The notes under the pieces were generated by a model. That model was given only the letters and a program-made list of their open reading frames with translations, had not been told where the DNA came from and ran no database searches. 64,000 nucleotides of DNA from Sipunculus nudus (lineage: Eukaryota; Annelida; Sipuncula; Golfingiida; Sipunculidae). A program made the translations under genes and the position numbers. The stretch covers positions 27,149,519-27,213,518 of the forward strand of contig CM049306.1 in the NCBI GenBank assembly GCA_026874595.1, in the 5' to 3' direction. Below are positions 1 through 12,900 of the stretch, one piece after another. Position 1 is the stretch's first letter. Every line of letters starts with the position of its first letter.

Positions 1-1190
1 AAATCATTAATCTACATTTTTAAAAGCTTTTAAAAAACATTATTGTCAATATTAACAATAGATAACCTGAAATCTAAATGTCTAGAGGCATGATGTAACG
101 GATGCTGATAAACTGGTGCCAGGCTAGAGGTATCTGCTTCACACAGCTAACATATATGGTAAAATGACTCAATTAAATCTTTATAATATAGCCAAAATTC
201 ATTCTTTGGAACCATAAAAGACAATTATTATAAGAATTGTTCAGGGGATTATACCTGTAAAATATTAAACAAATTGGCCTCAGTGGCGTCAGTCAAAAAA
301 CGTTTTACAGGTTTATAACTCATATAGGAAAATACAGCAAAATGGCTAAGTTGAGCTTCACATAACTCAGCCAAAAATCACTGAATCAAAACTATTTGAA
401 CAAACTTGAATTATCGACATCTAAGGACAATTAATGTGTGAGATTTAAGAATTTGGCCAAGTGGTTTTTGAGAAGAAGATCTTTGTAGCCACTGAGCTAA
501 AATGGGCTGTTATGGCATATGACTAAATTCAGCTTCCCATAAATCAGCCAAAAGTCACTGAACTGAGACCATTTGAACAAACTTCAGAAAGCACTACCCT
601 AGGATCATTTCTGTGCGATATTAAACAATTTGGCCAGTTTTTTGTAGCAGTCAGTATGATACAGGCACTGATGACCCCCGTACAAAAAAGGCCGATGCAG
701 GTGGCGCAACCAATACCTCAATTTCTGATATGACTCATGTGACCAACATTGGCATAAAATTTGGTGATGATAGCTCCAGCCATTTCTGAGATTGTAATTT
801 TAGTATGCTTTTTTGTACAGATGACTAAGTTCAACTTCCTGTAACTCGGCCAAAAATCACCGAACTTAAACCAATCGAACAAACTTGAGAGAGATTGTTC
901 CAGGAATCATTTCTGTGAAATATTGGACAATTTGGCTGAACAGTTACGGAGAAGAAGATTTTTAAAGCTTTTTTAGCTTTTTCCCTATAAAATCTAAGAA
1001 AATGCAATTAGCCAAGTAATAAGCAAAATCCGATAGAGTTTTTTAGATGACTAATTTTTTTGCATAAAATTTCGTGATGCTAACTCTTGCCGTTTTCAAG
1101 ATAGTATAGGTTAATGTACAGACAACGGACGACAGACGACGGACGACGCCACACCATCGCATAAGCTCACAGGTTCGCTAAAAACATTAC
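1..1190 (+). repeat. Non-coding composite repeat, copy 1
   Basis: This block matches 35128-36690 in the same orientation almost line by line, from the opening stretch about acattattgtcaatatt through the shared end cgcataagctcacaggttc near 1160-1178. Internally it repeats a roughly 170-180-base theme (aactcagccaaaa..cactgaa..ccatttgaacaaac). No open reading frame of note is present. Shorter pieces of the same family recur at 10970-12200 and, inverted, at 12330-12860. It ends in a GACGGAC-rich tail (1122-1150). I see a dispersed non-autonomous mobile element and cannot name its class. Confidence 0.75.
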
Positions 1191-1247
1191 AATAGAAATC
1201 AGCATATTTTGCATTTGCTAAAAATTCAAATTTCAGCTGAGCGCCAT

Positions 1248-1259
1248 GACCCATGGGTC
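1248..1259. repeat. gacccatgggtc palindrome at a repeat edge
   Basis: A perfect 12-base palindrome followed by ccttgttt and preceded by cagctgagcgccat. The same module occurs at 5479-5490 and 56620-56631, and with changes near 25701-25712, 31541-31552 and 33737-33748. It appears to mark one edge of a repeat family. Confidence 0.6.
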
Positions 1260-1299
1260 CCTTGTTTACGGGGGAAGATTAAAATTTTGGCAGCTATCA

Positions 1300-2700
1300 G
1301 ACACTATTGTATAAAACTTTCCTGCTGAATTGATAAATATGTCACAAGAATGATCCAAGATAGGGTCCTCTCAATTGTATAAGAACAGATTGGGTTCAAG
1401 GACCTATGGTAGAGTTATGAAAGGTGAAGTTGGTCATGTTGCCAAGTAAGCTTTTATCTAACTGAGGGCTGCAAAAGTGCTTTGTCAAATTCGGTAACAT
1501 TGCAAAAAATGATTCTGAGGTGGCCTTTGTTCAGGTTTGCTCAATTGATTTTCGGCCGAATTATTGTACCTTTAACAAAGAAAGGAATTAAATATTAGAG
1601 TTAACAAAGGGAGTAAATGTTTGTAGTAATAGATTGTAAGCTCGGTCGGTTTATGAGCAAAGCTGTTAAGGCAATATAAATAACCGGTGTTCATAATCAA
1701 CTGATGTGTAAGATAAATCTATGGATAGAATATATATGATTTCAACAGGCATCTGTTATTATTCTACATATTTTGATTAAAAAAGAAGATCTTTTGAATA
1801 TATCGGCTTGAAAAAGCATTGTGGCCGAAGTCCTTCAGTATGTATAAACAGATATTACAACATGCCAAGATTCTATTACAGGCCAAACCTGGCACATTAG
1901 CTACGCTGGGGGGGGGGGGGGATTAACTGCCTTGGTCAGCCGAATGCACATGACTCAAGAGTAGTTTTATGTTTCAGTCTGAAATTTTGGCATGTCTGTG
2001 TATCTTCAATCGCTTTCTCATACACAAGACTGGTGTCGAAACCTACAATGATTTTAGCAGGGTATATGTCCCTGTTGATATAGCAGCCTGAAAATTTGGC
2101 ATATTTATACATCTCGGATAGCTTCGTCGTATACAGTACTGTTGGTACCATCTACAATAATTTTTGCAGAGTGTATTTCCCTGCTTATTTTTCAGGAGCG
2201 ATTTGATATTTCCGCCATAAGTTATCTGGGAAAGTTTTGTTATATACAAGACAGGTGTCGCTACCTACAATTTGTTTTGGGTTGCATGCATCTGTGTACA
2301 TAGCTCAAGAGTGGTTTGACATGTCTGCCTGAAAATTTGTATGTGTTTACATCTTCGATGGCTGTCCCTTACATAAGACTAGTAGCGTCACCTACCATCA
2401 CTTTTGTGTTGTGTACATGCATGCTAGTAAGTGATTAGACATATCTGACTGAAATTTGCATGCCTGTACATCTTGCACAGCTTTCTCGTACACAAGAACC
2501 TGTGGCGCCATCTAAAATAATATTGGGAATCGCGCAGTGTATGTGCCTGCTCATTTGAAATATCAGCCTTAATTGTGCTTGTCCATATATCTCAGAAAGC
2601 TTTGTCATGTACAAAACTGGTGGCACCACCTACATTTCCTTTTGCATTGTATGCATCTGTGCTAATGACTCGAATGGTTTGACATATCTGTATAATCATT
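1300..2700 (+). repeat. Dispersed repeat with 108-120-base internal units
   Basis: The part from 1300 to 1880 is a diverged direct copy of 12960-13480. From 1960 to 2700 the sequence is a run of imperfect units of about 108-120 bases, each with a core like cctgaaaatttggcat, then tacatct, then a tttctcatacacaagac box and a ggtg-gcgccacctacaat box. The same units occur at 9405-9480, 10190-10530, 13720-14220 and 34090-34320. Short minus-strand reading frames across the units are by-products of the repeat. A run of 14 G lies at 1908-1921. Confidence 0.7.
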
Positions 2701-3243
2701 TGGATGTCCATGTTTACATCTCCGGCACGGAGAAAACCCAGAGGTAGAAGGTTAAGCACCATGCATTCCTGGAACAAGACGTCCACTAACGAAACTACAA
2801 TTCGGAGGAAAAGGTAAGTTATGTGACGAGGTCGCAGGAAGGAGCCCTCTTCGTGCGAACCCCTGGTCGCAGGAAGGCCTGCAAAACAGTTCTTTCAAAG
2901 ATCCCCCTTTTGAGATGGGATCACCCATGGGGTTTATTTCGGGCCGATGAACGCGAAATGTATGAAAACCCCAGATAGGGCCCCCGTAGTAAAACTCTGT
3001 TCCGCCATCACTCCCTCTATGGCAATTGTGTTATCGGGCCCGATGACACAAAGAAAAGAGGAGCCCGCCGGGGAGAAAATATTAAGTTTTTAATTATGCA
3101 CGTAATACACAAATATTGCAAATAAAAGTTGGTGGAATCTCTTCGGACAAACCCGGAGCATATGTATGTCGAAAATAACGGCAATCCGTACGGTGGTATC
3201 AGAGGAGATACGGACAATCACAAAAAATCGTATTACGCTATTA

Positions 3244-3293
<50 letters not shown>

Positions 3294-4065
3294 AACAATG
3301 AATATTATGGTTTAACGGCATTGAGAATGACTAATACAGGGATGATTTCTCTGTTCCTGTGCCACCCTGTTCTGTAGTTAAGCTTGCTCCGGTTGCTACA
3401 TTCAGTTGTTACATTAGGAAAACCTCTCAGTTCAGGAACGGTTAGAATGGACCGTTGTTTTAAACTTTGAACAAATCATATAATGCTTTGTGATGATCTT
3501 CAATTGGCAAAATTCTTGAGGAGTCAATTACCATTGCAAGTTTAGGAAGTAGGAGTTTTACTGCAAAATGTTTTAGGCCTACCGGAGCGACGACTGCCAT
3601 TGAGGCTAATATTACCCCAGTCTCCGTTCGGAAAGTAGGCAGGTGGAAATACCAGGAGTTGGAGCAGCATTATGTGCATTCTAAGTCGGCCACTGACTTT
3701 ACAGATAAGGTGTTTCAAATTTTATTAAGTTTTTCGCATATCTTTTCTCTCTTAATTAGCCATATTTACTTGTGTTTGTTGTTTAGGTGTGATATAAATT
3801 TGATAAAATTGTTTATCACCCGAAAACATTAACTGACAGGTGCCAGCCATGGGTGGCGATATCTCTATATGTCGCCACCCATACTATTCATTCTCCCCAT
3901 GGTAACGGTTAAGTTGTAATTGATTGATGGTTTAATAATGCCTGAGAATGAGGACATATTCGCCGTAAGAAAGAATAAAGACATATTTACTTCAGAGTTT
4001 GTTGTTTAGGTATGATATAATTTGGTTTAAATATAAGGTGACGCAAAACCTGACTCCGACTTCTC
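2701..4065. other. Unassigned spacer with a TA microsatellite and a hairpin
   Basis: No gene is supported here. It holds a TA microsatellite at 3246-3291 and an imperfect hairpin at about 3846-3883 (gggtggcgata paired with tatgtcgccaccc). Short reading frames on both strands around 3017-3377 run through the microsatellite and show no recognisable domain. The two GT-rich lines near 2815-2880 (gtcgcaggaagg twice) are a small local duplication. Confidence 0.5.
3246..3291. repeat. (TA)n microsatellite
   Basis: About 46 bases of uninterrupted TA dinucleotides. Confidence 0.95.
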
Positions 4066-4069
4066 GATT

Positions 4070-5500
4070 ATGCCTACTTCTGACATCTCGTTGATTTCCG
4101 ATCGCATCGTTCCTGTAAACTCAACACAACATGATACGGTTTCGACTTCATGGGTGTATCAGACGTGAGCTGAAGATTACATTCGATGACATCGGAGAGT
4201 TCGGAAACATCTGAGAAAACTTCCCCGTACTGTTTCAACAGATCGTGTATCTCGCGCCGTTGTCGCTTGCCTAGCATATCCCATTGTATTAATCTGTACG
4301 TCACGCTCAGTTTGGCTGTTCACCGTTGATGGTAACGACACGTTAGAGGTTTCGTCTACTCCCCCGATGCGGTTTCACAATCCGGAATATCCGGTTCTCG
4401 TTCGGATTCGATTGCACTCTAGATGACCGCCGCTGAGACATGCCGACGATCAGCCCTTGTCTTGCATATGGGACACGACCTGCAGAACTCTGCTATATCG
4501 CCGTACACCCCCTTCCAGTTAAACTTGGCATTTACACGTTCGTTCGTAGATCAACGCTGTGATTGCCCGCCATAATCGCCTCGTGGCCCATCTTCATAAC
4601 ATCAGTCAGTAAGACCGGGGTACCACGATCCTTGATCTACCGGATCAACGCGTCTATCTCGCGCAATTCGGACTAAGAATTCGTCCATTACCCGGAAAGT
4701 GCTGTCACTTCCGCTAGTAGACAAAGCAAGCTTCCAGTACGCAGCTAACGACTGATCTTCTTCCTGCGCCTTTAAAAATGCGGCCGGACTTACATCAGCA
4801 ACTTGACTAGCTACATAAAAACTTCGCGTCTGCATTTTCTGCTTACCTGCAGCGGCACGCGTCTCTACTGCGTCACTTCCCGTGGTGACTAGACGTTGTC
4901 ATGCACTATGTCTGATTACCGATCAGACTTCCACGTAGGATTCGGATCGTTCGGATCCCGCACCCCTAATACGTTCCCTAGTGCTAAGACGCAAACGTCA
5001 TCCTTGACTACCATCGCCTCAATAGTTCCCACAAAATAGGGACAATCTACACTTATCATCACCGTGGGAAAAACGTCGAACTGATCCGTCAAACAACCGA
5101 CACTCGATGTTGTGTCCGGTGAAATGGTCCGCATCCACGTGGTTTAGCTCAACGCTTTTCAACAGCTGAGTGAAACGCCTGTGGGATAGACCTTGGCCCA
5201 GGCCTTGCACTGGTCTAGCTGTTTGTAAACATTCATGCGCCTTATGCCCTAAACTGTTACTTATAAAGCAACGTAAGCCTCCCGATGGCCTAACTGATTG
5301 ATCACGTGATCCACGATCTACGTCACGTTTCTCTCTCGGCTGATTTTTTTTGCTGTCCTGGACGGGGAGCACTACTACGGGAACTTGCACTAAAACTGTG
5401 TAAGTCGTGGGCCTCCAATAAACTGCTCGGTCAACTCGGCCATGCCATATCACGAAACTGTCTTTTTTTTTAACAAGGGACCCATGGGTCACAGCGCTCA
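4070..5500 (-). pseudogene. Ty3/gypsy-type retrotransposon, gag-end to pol fragment (decayed)
   Basis: Read on the minus strand, the order is right for a Ty3/gypsy element. A zinc-knuckle-like piece lies near 5290-5230 (CFISNSLGHKAHEC; the second Cys of a CCHC knuckle appears replaced by Ser). A protease-to-linker segment follows at about 5150-4920 in a different frame. A linker segment rich in acidic residues lies at 4835-4600. The start of a reverse transcriptase region lies at 4304-4074 (REIHDLLKQYGEVFSDV). Four frames are needed and stops intervene, so this is not functional. No integrase, RNase H or LTR was seen. A gag-like piece of the same kind lies at 8750-8995 on the same strand. Confidence 0.75.
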
Positions 5501-7140
5501 GCTGATCGTGATTGTACTATAAATGTTTCTCCACTGTGATACTATATCGAGTCGATAAAGCTTATGAATATCATGGACATGTTGGGCTATTATAAAGGAA
5601 TGTAATGTAATATGTGAGTAAATGATAAATGAAATTACCTGACTGATGGATTAATAGAGTCAAATATAGTGGTTTATTTTTTATTTATTTAGGAGGGGTT
5701 GAAAATTGTGATATATTTGAGCAAATATGAATGCAATGACAGCAGTAATAAGCAGTAGTAGAATGATGATAAGGCTATTTGTTGAAGGATATGGTAGTCT
5801 GCAAGCTTTCAATTTGACAGATATGATGTTATGATTAACTAAGCTGATGAAGTGATTTATGAATTTGTGACTGTATGACACAATATCTCTTTAGTCTTGA
5901 CAAGGTACATTATTGTGATGCCCACTATGTCTACATATTACACAATATTGACATAATTTCTGGCATGTACATAGGTACCTATGGACGTATAGTTATACAA
6001 AATATTAAAGTATGAATATATCTGATTCATCTTGTTCTTGCTTACTGAGGCTGAGTTTGGGATGGGGTTCGGAGAAGGGAAAAGTGAGGGCAGCACAAAG
6101 GTGGATGTAGAAATATTCTATTGTAATGTTTTTCATTTATATAAGAATATGAAAAGCTAAGAGGAAAGGGGCCCTCCTACTTCGTTATAGCAAAGTTCTA
6201 AATACAGATTGCAAACTAATACTCTGACAAGACTGTCATGAAGAAAAACAGTAAAATTTTGAGATACTGTAATGCATATGAAAATTTACAGATGGACAGG
6301 CAAGTGGACAGAATGGACTAATACCTTTATTTCAATTTCAAGGGAATAATGCATTTAAGTTTATATATAATCCTATTTTTTTAAGCATATCCACTTTTTC
6401 CATTAAGAAGTTTTTATCTGAATCATTTTTTTTATTTACAGGTTTTATAAATTTTTTATAAAAAAAAACCTGAAAATATCCTTTAAAATATTAGAGTTGT
6501 TGCAAAAGTTGCAATCATTATATATACAGAGTAAAAAACTGAAACTATAAGTTAAAATATTAGAATTGTTGCAAAAGTTGCAATCATCATATATCCAGAG
6601 TGTAGCTCATATTGGGTCATATTATGCATACACATATATTTTATTATTTTTAAATCATAAATGTTTAAACTGAATATAAAAGAAAATAATGCCACAACAT
6701 GGCATCTACAAGAATATTCCTTGAATCACTATGAAAAAGTTGTGCACATTGGAGTTTTCAGTACATGCTTAATTTTATTCACCAAAATAAAATAAAAGTA
6801 AATTTGATAAAATAAAACATCTTTTCAAATAAAGTATACACACTGTTGGTTGAATGAGGGACAAACAATATCATTGTGCTAATTACTATCCCAGTTTTAA
6901 TTTATTACTGGAATTAATAGTCAATTTCACACCTGGTGAAGTTTTTACTCTTCTGAAGTAAGGAATTACTTATCTGATGAACATCCACACTTTCATAACA
7001 ATACACCACTTTGTGGACACAATTAAATGTACACTTTAATCATTGTAACCCTGGTGGTACAATACAAAATCTAAAATGTAGCATAGCCTAGAATAAGAAT
7101 GAATCAAATACAGATAATAATAACATTCATCTAGTTTATG
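5501..7140. other. AT-rich spacer, no gene seen
   Basis: Starts just after the gacccatgggtc edge module (5479-5490). The sequence is AT-rich. A local duplication of a unit around ttagagttgttgcaaaagttgcaatcat (6491-6520 and 6551-6588) is the only structure I noticed. Confidence 0.5.
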
Positions 7141-7148
7141 CACCATCT

Positions 7149-7167
7149 GGGGGGGGGGGGGGGGGGG
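7149..7167 (+). repeat. Poly-G tract (19 G)
   Basis: Uninterrupted G run at the left edge of the 7.17-8.69-kb repeat. Comparable runs of 14-23 G or C lie at 1908-1921, 9738-9760, 17325-17340 and 23864-23881. Confidence 0.95.
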
Positions 7168-7169
7168 AG

Positions 7170-8690
7170 TGCAGGGCAGAGGGGAAGCCTGCTGGTAGTG
7201 GCCAGGCTGACCCAAGGCAAGCTGCCTGGGGTGGGTTACATAATGCAAGTGAAGGCTGTACTACTAGGTGGGCTAGATGTAAACAACACTTGACATGGTG
7301 TATGAAAACATGAATAAAAGCTATTCTTTCCAATCAGTTTCTTTGAAAATTCAGATTTTAAAAGATTAAATCCTTATGTATATATGCTGTGAAAATTAAA
7401 TCAACAGTGCCAAAGTTGGACAAAATTTAAGGTATTGATTTTTTATTTATGCCAATAACTTAAAAAATTTGCAAATTCAGATCTAATTTTGGGTAAACAA
7501 TCGAATCTTGATTAAATAAAGTTATATTCCTGAAAAAAGTCTCTAGGTTCAGCAATTCTCATGTTAGGTGAGTCAATATATTTCCTGATTTTTTTTAAAA
7601 ATTGCATTATGTTTTGGCCCATAACTTCAAAATAATACCCAATACTGACCTAATTTTTGGTATGTTCATAGAAAATGTATGAAAGAATGTGAATACTAAA
7701 TAGGATCAAAAACAGATCAGTGGTTTTGATATTAGGCAGCCTTGAAGTGTAACAATGGCTCTTTTTAAGGAAAACGGAGTTTTTTCCTTTATATCTCGAA
7801 GGAACGAAGTCCAAATGACCCAATTTTCGGTATGGTAGGAGATTTTGGGGACATCTAAAATCATGCCAACAGCCTGGGGAGCAAAGAGATGTGCACTGAA
7901 TGACCTACAGTCATCAAAGTGGACTGCTTGACAATGTAAGGGAATACAACAAGAGCCTCCAAAAAAAATCAATAACTAGCCTAATTTTGCAGCTTTTATT
8001 TTCAAATTTCAGATTGTAACAGATTAAATCCTTTTGTATACATGCTGTGAAAATTAAATCCACAGTATTTACAGGAAAAAAACGTGCCGTGGCCGAAGTT
8101 GGGCAAAATTTAAGGTACAAATTTTATATTTTTGCCAATATTTAAAAAAATTTAACAGATTTTGATCTAATTTTTGGTATACAATTAAATTTTGATTAAT
8201 TAAAGTTGTATTACTGGAAAAAAAGTCCCTACCTTTAACACTTTTGGTCCTAAGTGACCAAATATCTTCCTGATTTTTTTACAAAGTCCATTATGTTTGG
8301 GCCCATAACTTTTTAAAATTATATAATACTGCCTTAATATATGGCATGTACATAGGAACTATATAGAGGAACATTTATGGTAAATATGAAGAAAACCAGA
8401 TGAGTGGTTTTGATATTAGGCAGTCCTGAAGTGTGAAAATAGATTTCTAATAAAAAATTGAGGTTTTACCTTAATATCTCGAAGGAACGAAGTCCTATTG
8501 ACCCAATTTTCGGCATGGTAGGAGATTTTGGGGACATCTAACTGTATGCCGAATTTCAGATTCGTAGGTCCAACAGTCGAAACGTGCCACTCTTACGCAC
8601 GGACATCCGGACAGACGGACGGACGGACGGACGACGGACAATGGACCACGACTATAGCTCAGATGACTTATAGTCAGCCGAGCTGAAAAA
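7170..8690 (+). repeat. Two-unit dispersed repeat ending in a GGAC tail and hairpin
   Basis: Two diverged units, about 7320-7980 and 8000-8690, share blocks such as ctgtgaaaattaaatc, gatcagtggttttgatattaggcag and tcgaaggaacgaagtcc. The second ends with a (GGAC)n-like tail (8610-8640) and a hairpin-forming end at 8655-8685. The family recurs at 38880-40610, and its GGAC tail and hairpin end recur at 28680-28792 and 40895-40995. No coding capacity. Confidence 0.75.
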
Positions 8691-8739
8691 ACACAGAAAG
8701 ATCCTTGCTGCAAAAGTACAAGTACTGTTCCAGCACAAG

Positions 8740-8995
8740 CAGGCCAAATTACAGGTAAGTCATCTCCTATACCCGCCATCTCGATCCAATGGTCAAGGTC
8801 TCCACATACCCGTATCGCGAACTGACTGGGAGTTTCGCCACGCTCTGGCATACAAGTACGAAACTTGTTACAATAACCCTTCTAAGTCATGTGGTAACGC
8901 TTAAAAAGAGCAAACTTGAGCTTATCGTAGTTCATGGCGTCATTAACCGCTAACAGCACGTAAATATCAAGTGCCTTACCATCTTATGAACGCTT
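8740..8995 (-). pseudogene. Retrotransposon Gag-like fragment
   Basis: The minus strand reads as a typical retrotransposon Gag segment. It has a part like KLKFALFKRYHMT (8945-8905), one in-frame stop, then PERGETPSQFAIRV and a following DHWIEMAG stretch to about 8760. It resembles the Gag of Ty3/gypsy-type elements in animals, where a PGETPxQF-like segment is common. The fragment is short, carries a stop and has lost its ends. It lies upstream, in the minus-strand sense, of the pol fragment at 4070-5500, so the two may be one element split by later insertions. Confidence 0.65.
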
Positions 8996-9959
8996 GCTGA
9001 CGTCACAACTCCCGATTGTTCTCCGGCCAATAATTACTCCAAATTACTCCGACCGTCAATCACTGCGCAAATATTAATGAGGAAACGTCTCAAGTAACAG
9101 TGTGTGAGAAAATCTAACTTACACAGGTACACTTCCTTTGAAATCTACAAAAACACTAGAGTTCGCGAAAACAGAGGCGGCTCCGTCTAAATTGAACCGT
9201 ACTTAAATTAACATCAGACGAGACATGTCTGCCCTCTAACAACTTAACTGCCCTGAAATTAACTGACGAGACACGTGTGCCATTTAACCTACTATCTCAT
9301 TATCAAGATGATACTCCATATTATTGCACAATAAATTATCAAAACAATCATCTAGCTATTAACCCTAATAGAAAATGTAAGACAATACCCGAGCCACAGC
9401 TCTCTGGTGACAATAGGCCTAAGTCTTGTATACGACAAACCATCCGACATCAGGCATGCAAAATTTCAAGCTGATATGTCAAATCATTCCTTAGAAATAT
9501 GCAGGAGGTTCACTCTGAAGAAAAAACTATTGTCTTATGTATGAGAAAGCTATCCTAGATGTATAGACATGCAAACATTCGGGTAAATACATCACGGTAC
9601 GGAACTAATCATGAAAATACAATACCTACAGCAGTTCTTCAGCAGCAGTTGAATGATACTTAAATTCCTCAGTAAATCATGGCATTCAGTCACAGCCATT
9701 TGTGCAACCTGTAAATGGTGGGTGTGGGTGTGTGTGTGGGGGGGGGGGGGGGGGGGGGGGAGTTAGCCTAGTTCAGTTGACCAAGTTAGGTGACCCCTAG
9801 TGACGCTTAGCTAATATGCCATTTCCTTGGCTGAAATAATTGGCAGTCTTCCAAAGCTATCAACAGATACAGACAAATCTTATACTGTTGCCAAACCTAT
9901 AACAATGTTGGTACCATGTCAAATATATCTATAGATGCTTATATAATATTTACCTGTTG
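8996..9959. other. Spacer with repeat fragment and poly-G tract
   Basis: No gene supported. A small fragment of the 108-120-base unit family lies at about 9405-9500. A GT-rich then G-rich run ends at 9738-9760 (23 G). Confidence 0.5.
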
Positions 9960-12900
9960 CCAAATCTGTTTATACATACTTAAACAAGGTCTACATGCAG
10001 GCCTAATGCGACCCTGTGCAATGGGATATACACCAGGTAAAATGCTTCAATACTGGACGATTACTTTTCAAGAACATGTGTAACATGTACATGAACAATG
10101 CTAGTACTAAAAATTTTGAACATGAACCAACTGCACAAACATCATTGCTGAAATAATGGCATGGGTACACACAGCACAAAAATGATTGTAAGTGGCGAAA
10201 CCAGTCTTGTATACGACGAAGCTATCAGAGAGGTACACATATGCCCAATTTTAGGCTGATATATCAAACCCCTCCTGAGAAATAAGTAAGGACATACACT
10301 TTGCAATTTTTTTTTATTTTAGGTGGCGCCACCAGTCTTGTATAAGACAAAGTTATCCGATATGTATAAATATGTACAATTTCAGGCTGATATATCAAAT
10401 CCCTCCTGAGAAATGAGCAGGCACCTACACTGTGCAAGTCATTGTAGGTGGCGGCACCAGTCTTGTGAACGAGAAAGCCATCAAAGATGAATGGACAGGT
10501 CAAAATATCAGGCCAATACATCAAACTTCTCTTGAGTCAGGTGCACTGGGCTAACCAGGTTTTGGTGATAACGGCAGTTGCCCCGAGTGAACCAGATCGA
10601 ATTGCTTGCTTGAGCTACTGCGCTGAGTAAACTCTTGGCCTGTACCTGGCTGCACTGCCTGAACCCTTACACAGATGGCAGTCTGCCAAAGCTATAAATA
10701 GATCAAGACCGACCTTTGGCCTGTTGCAAAATCTGAAATAGTTGGTAGTCTGTCAAACTATTTATAGACACAGACTCAACCTTGGCCTGTAGGTGAAAAT
10801 CTGTTTACACACACTGAAAGACCTTGGCTACGACGTTTTTTTTAAAAGCTGACATATCCATAAGATTTTTTTTATCAAAATGTTTAGAATAATAAAAGAT
10901 GTAGTCCTGTCAAAGCTTTTTCCTGTAAAATGTAAGTTAATGCAGGACGCACCACAAAGCGCCCTGCTATTCCTGATAAATTATGGGTTAATGTTCTGAT
11001 GACCGATGACCCTCGTACAGAAAAGGTTGACGTAGATGGCGCCACGAATACCTCAAATTCATATATGAGTCATATGACCAATATTTGCATAAAATTTGGT
11101 GAAGATAGCTCCAGCCGTTTCTGATATTGTAATTTTAGTATCCTTTTTTTGGCCAAATGACTAAGTTCACCTTCCTGCATTTCGGCCAAAATTCACCGAA
11201 CTGGAACCATTCGAACAAACAAATAGATTGTTGCTTGCCGGAAATCTTCGACAGTATGTCTGTTTGTTTGTCAGTTGTCCTCATTTTCGCCTGCTCACTG
11301 GTTCTTGCGTCTTAAAATAGCATTCTACAGGCCACAGTTTTGCAGGATTCCTTTTGAAACTGGTACATCTTATGTCTTACACTAATATCTCGAAATTTTT
11401 TTTTCATTTTCCTGATATGGCCGCTCGGGGGAGCTGCGTTCCTACCTTGCCAACGTGTCATGTTACCGCAATATCTCAAGAACTAATCACCTCAGTTGCA
11501 TACAATATAGCTTTTTTTCTTTCTCTGAGTCTTCTCCATAACCTGATTAAGTCATCTGGTCTAAAAGTTGTGTCACTTTGTTAGAATGTCTGTCTATTTG
11601 TCAGCTGTCTCATTTTTTTGCCTGCTTGCTGGTTCATGCATCTTACATATATCATTCTTCAGTCCTCAAATTTGATGGAATCACTTTGTAACTTACATAT
11701 ATCGTTTGTCTTACAGATTTCTCGAAGTTCTATGTGTATTGTCTAAATAGGTCAAGTGTCAAGGTCATCAAAATTGTTCAATATCTTTTTTCTTCATAAC
11801 TCTGTTAATATTGATCCTATCTCCACAAACTTTGGCTAATTTTTCCTCTTCGTCTTTACTCATTCATTTGGCTAACTTTACGTCATTTCCGGCAAGCGCT
11901 CGACCTCTGGCCATCTAGTTTCAGAGGTTATTCCTTTGCTATATTGAACAATTTGGCTGGACAGATTCAGAGAAGGAGATTTTTAAAGTTTTTTTTCGCT
12001 TTTTCCCTATAAAATCTAAGTAAACACAGACAGCAAAAAAATAAGCAAAATCCGATAGAGTTCTTTAGATGACTTATTTTTGCATAAAATTTGGTGATGC
12101 TAGCTCCTGCTGTTTTTCAGATAGTATGGGTGAACGGAGAGACGACGGAAGAGGGATCATGCCACAGCATCGCATAAGCTCACAGGTTTACTAAAAAATT
12201 GGCAAAAATGCTTTTCGAAGTGACATATTTGTACGATCTTTGTTATCAAAATGTTAAAAGAGATGAAACCACAGAAATATATTACATATGCCTACTGACA
12301 GTAAAACCTGAATACATATAGGCCTATGATGTATTCATTGATTTTGCAAAAAGCATACTAAATTTCACTCTCAGAAACAGCTTGAGCTGTCATCACCACC
12401 TTTTATGCAAATGTTGGTCACGAGACATATTTGAAATTATGGTATTGGTGACGCCACTTCATCAAATATTTTGTAATGGGTTATCGGTCATCAGTACATT
12501 AAACCATAATTTTATCAGGAACAGCAGAAGCTAGCATCCCCAAATATTATGCAAAAATAAGCCAAATGTTGTGGAATTGAGTTTTGGTGACGAAACCTGC
12601 ATCAACTTACATTTTATGGGGGAAAAGCTAGAAAACATTTGAATATCTTCTTCTCTGAAAGCATTTACCTAAATTTTTCAATATTTCACAGAAATTATCC
12701 GAGCTCATTCAAGATTGTTCAAATTATTTGTGTTCGATGAATTTTGGCCGAGTAACAACAATATTAACTTAGTCATTTGGCCAAGTACGCAAACTAACAT
12801 TACAATCATAGAAACGATAGGAGATAGCATCACCAAGTTTTGGCAAATATTGGTCACATGAGGTTTTTTTAAGGAAATCGAGGTTTTTGTGGCGCCGTCT

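Noticed and set aside
3017-3377. Open frames around the TA microsatellite
   Set aside because: One simply reads through TA repeats and the other has no recognisable domain or partner exon.
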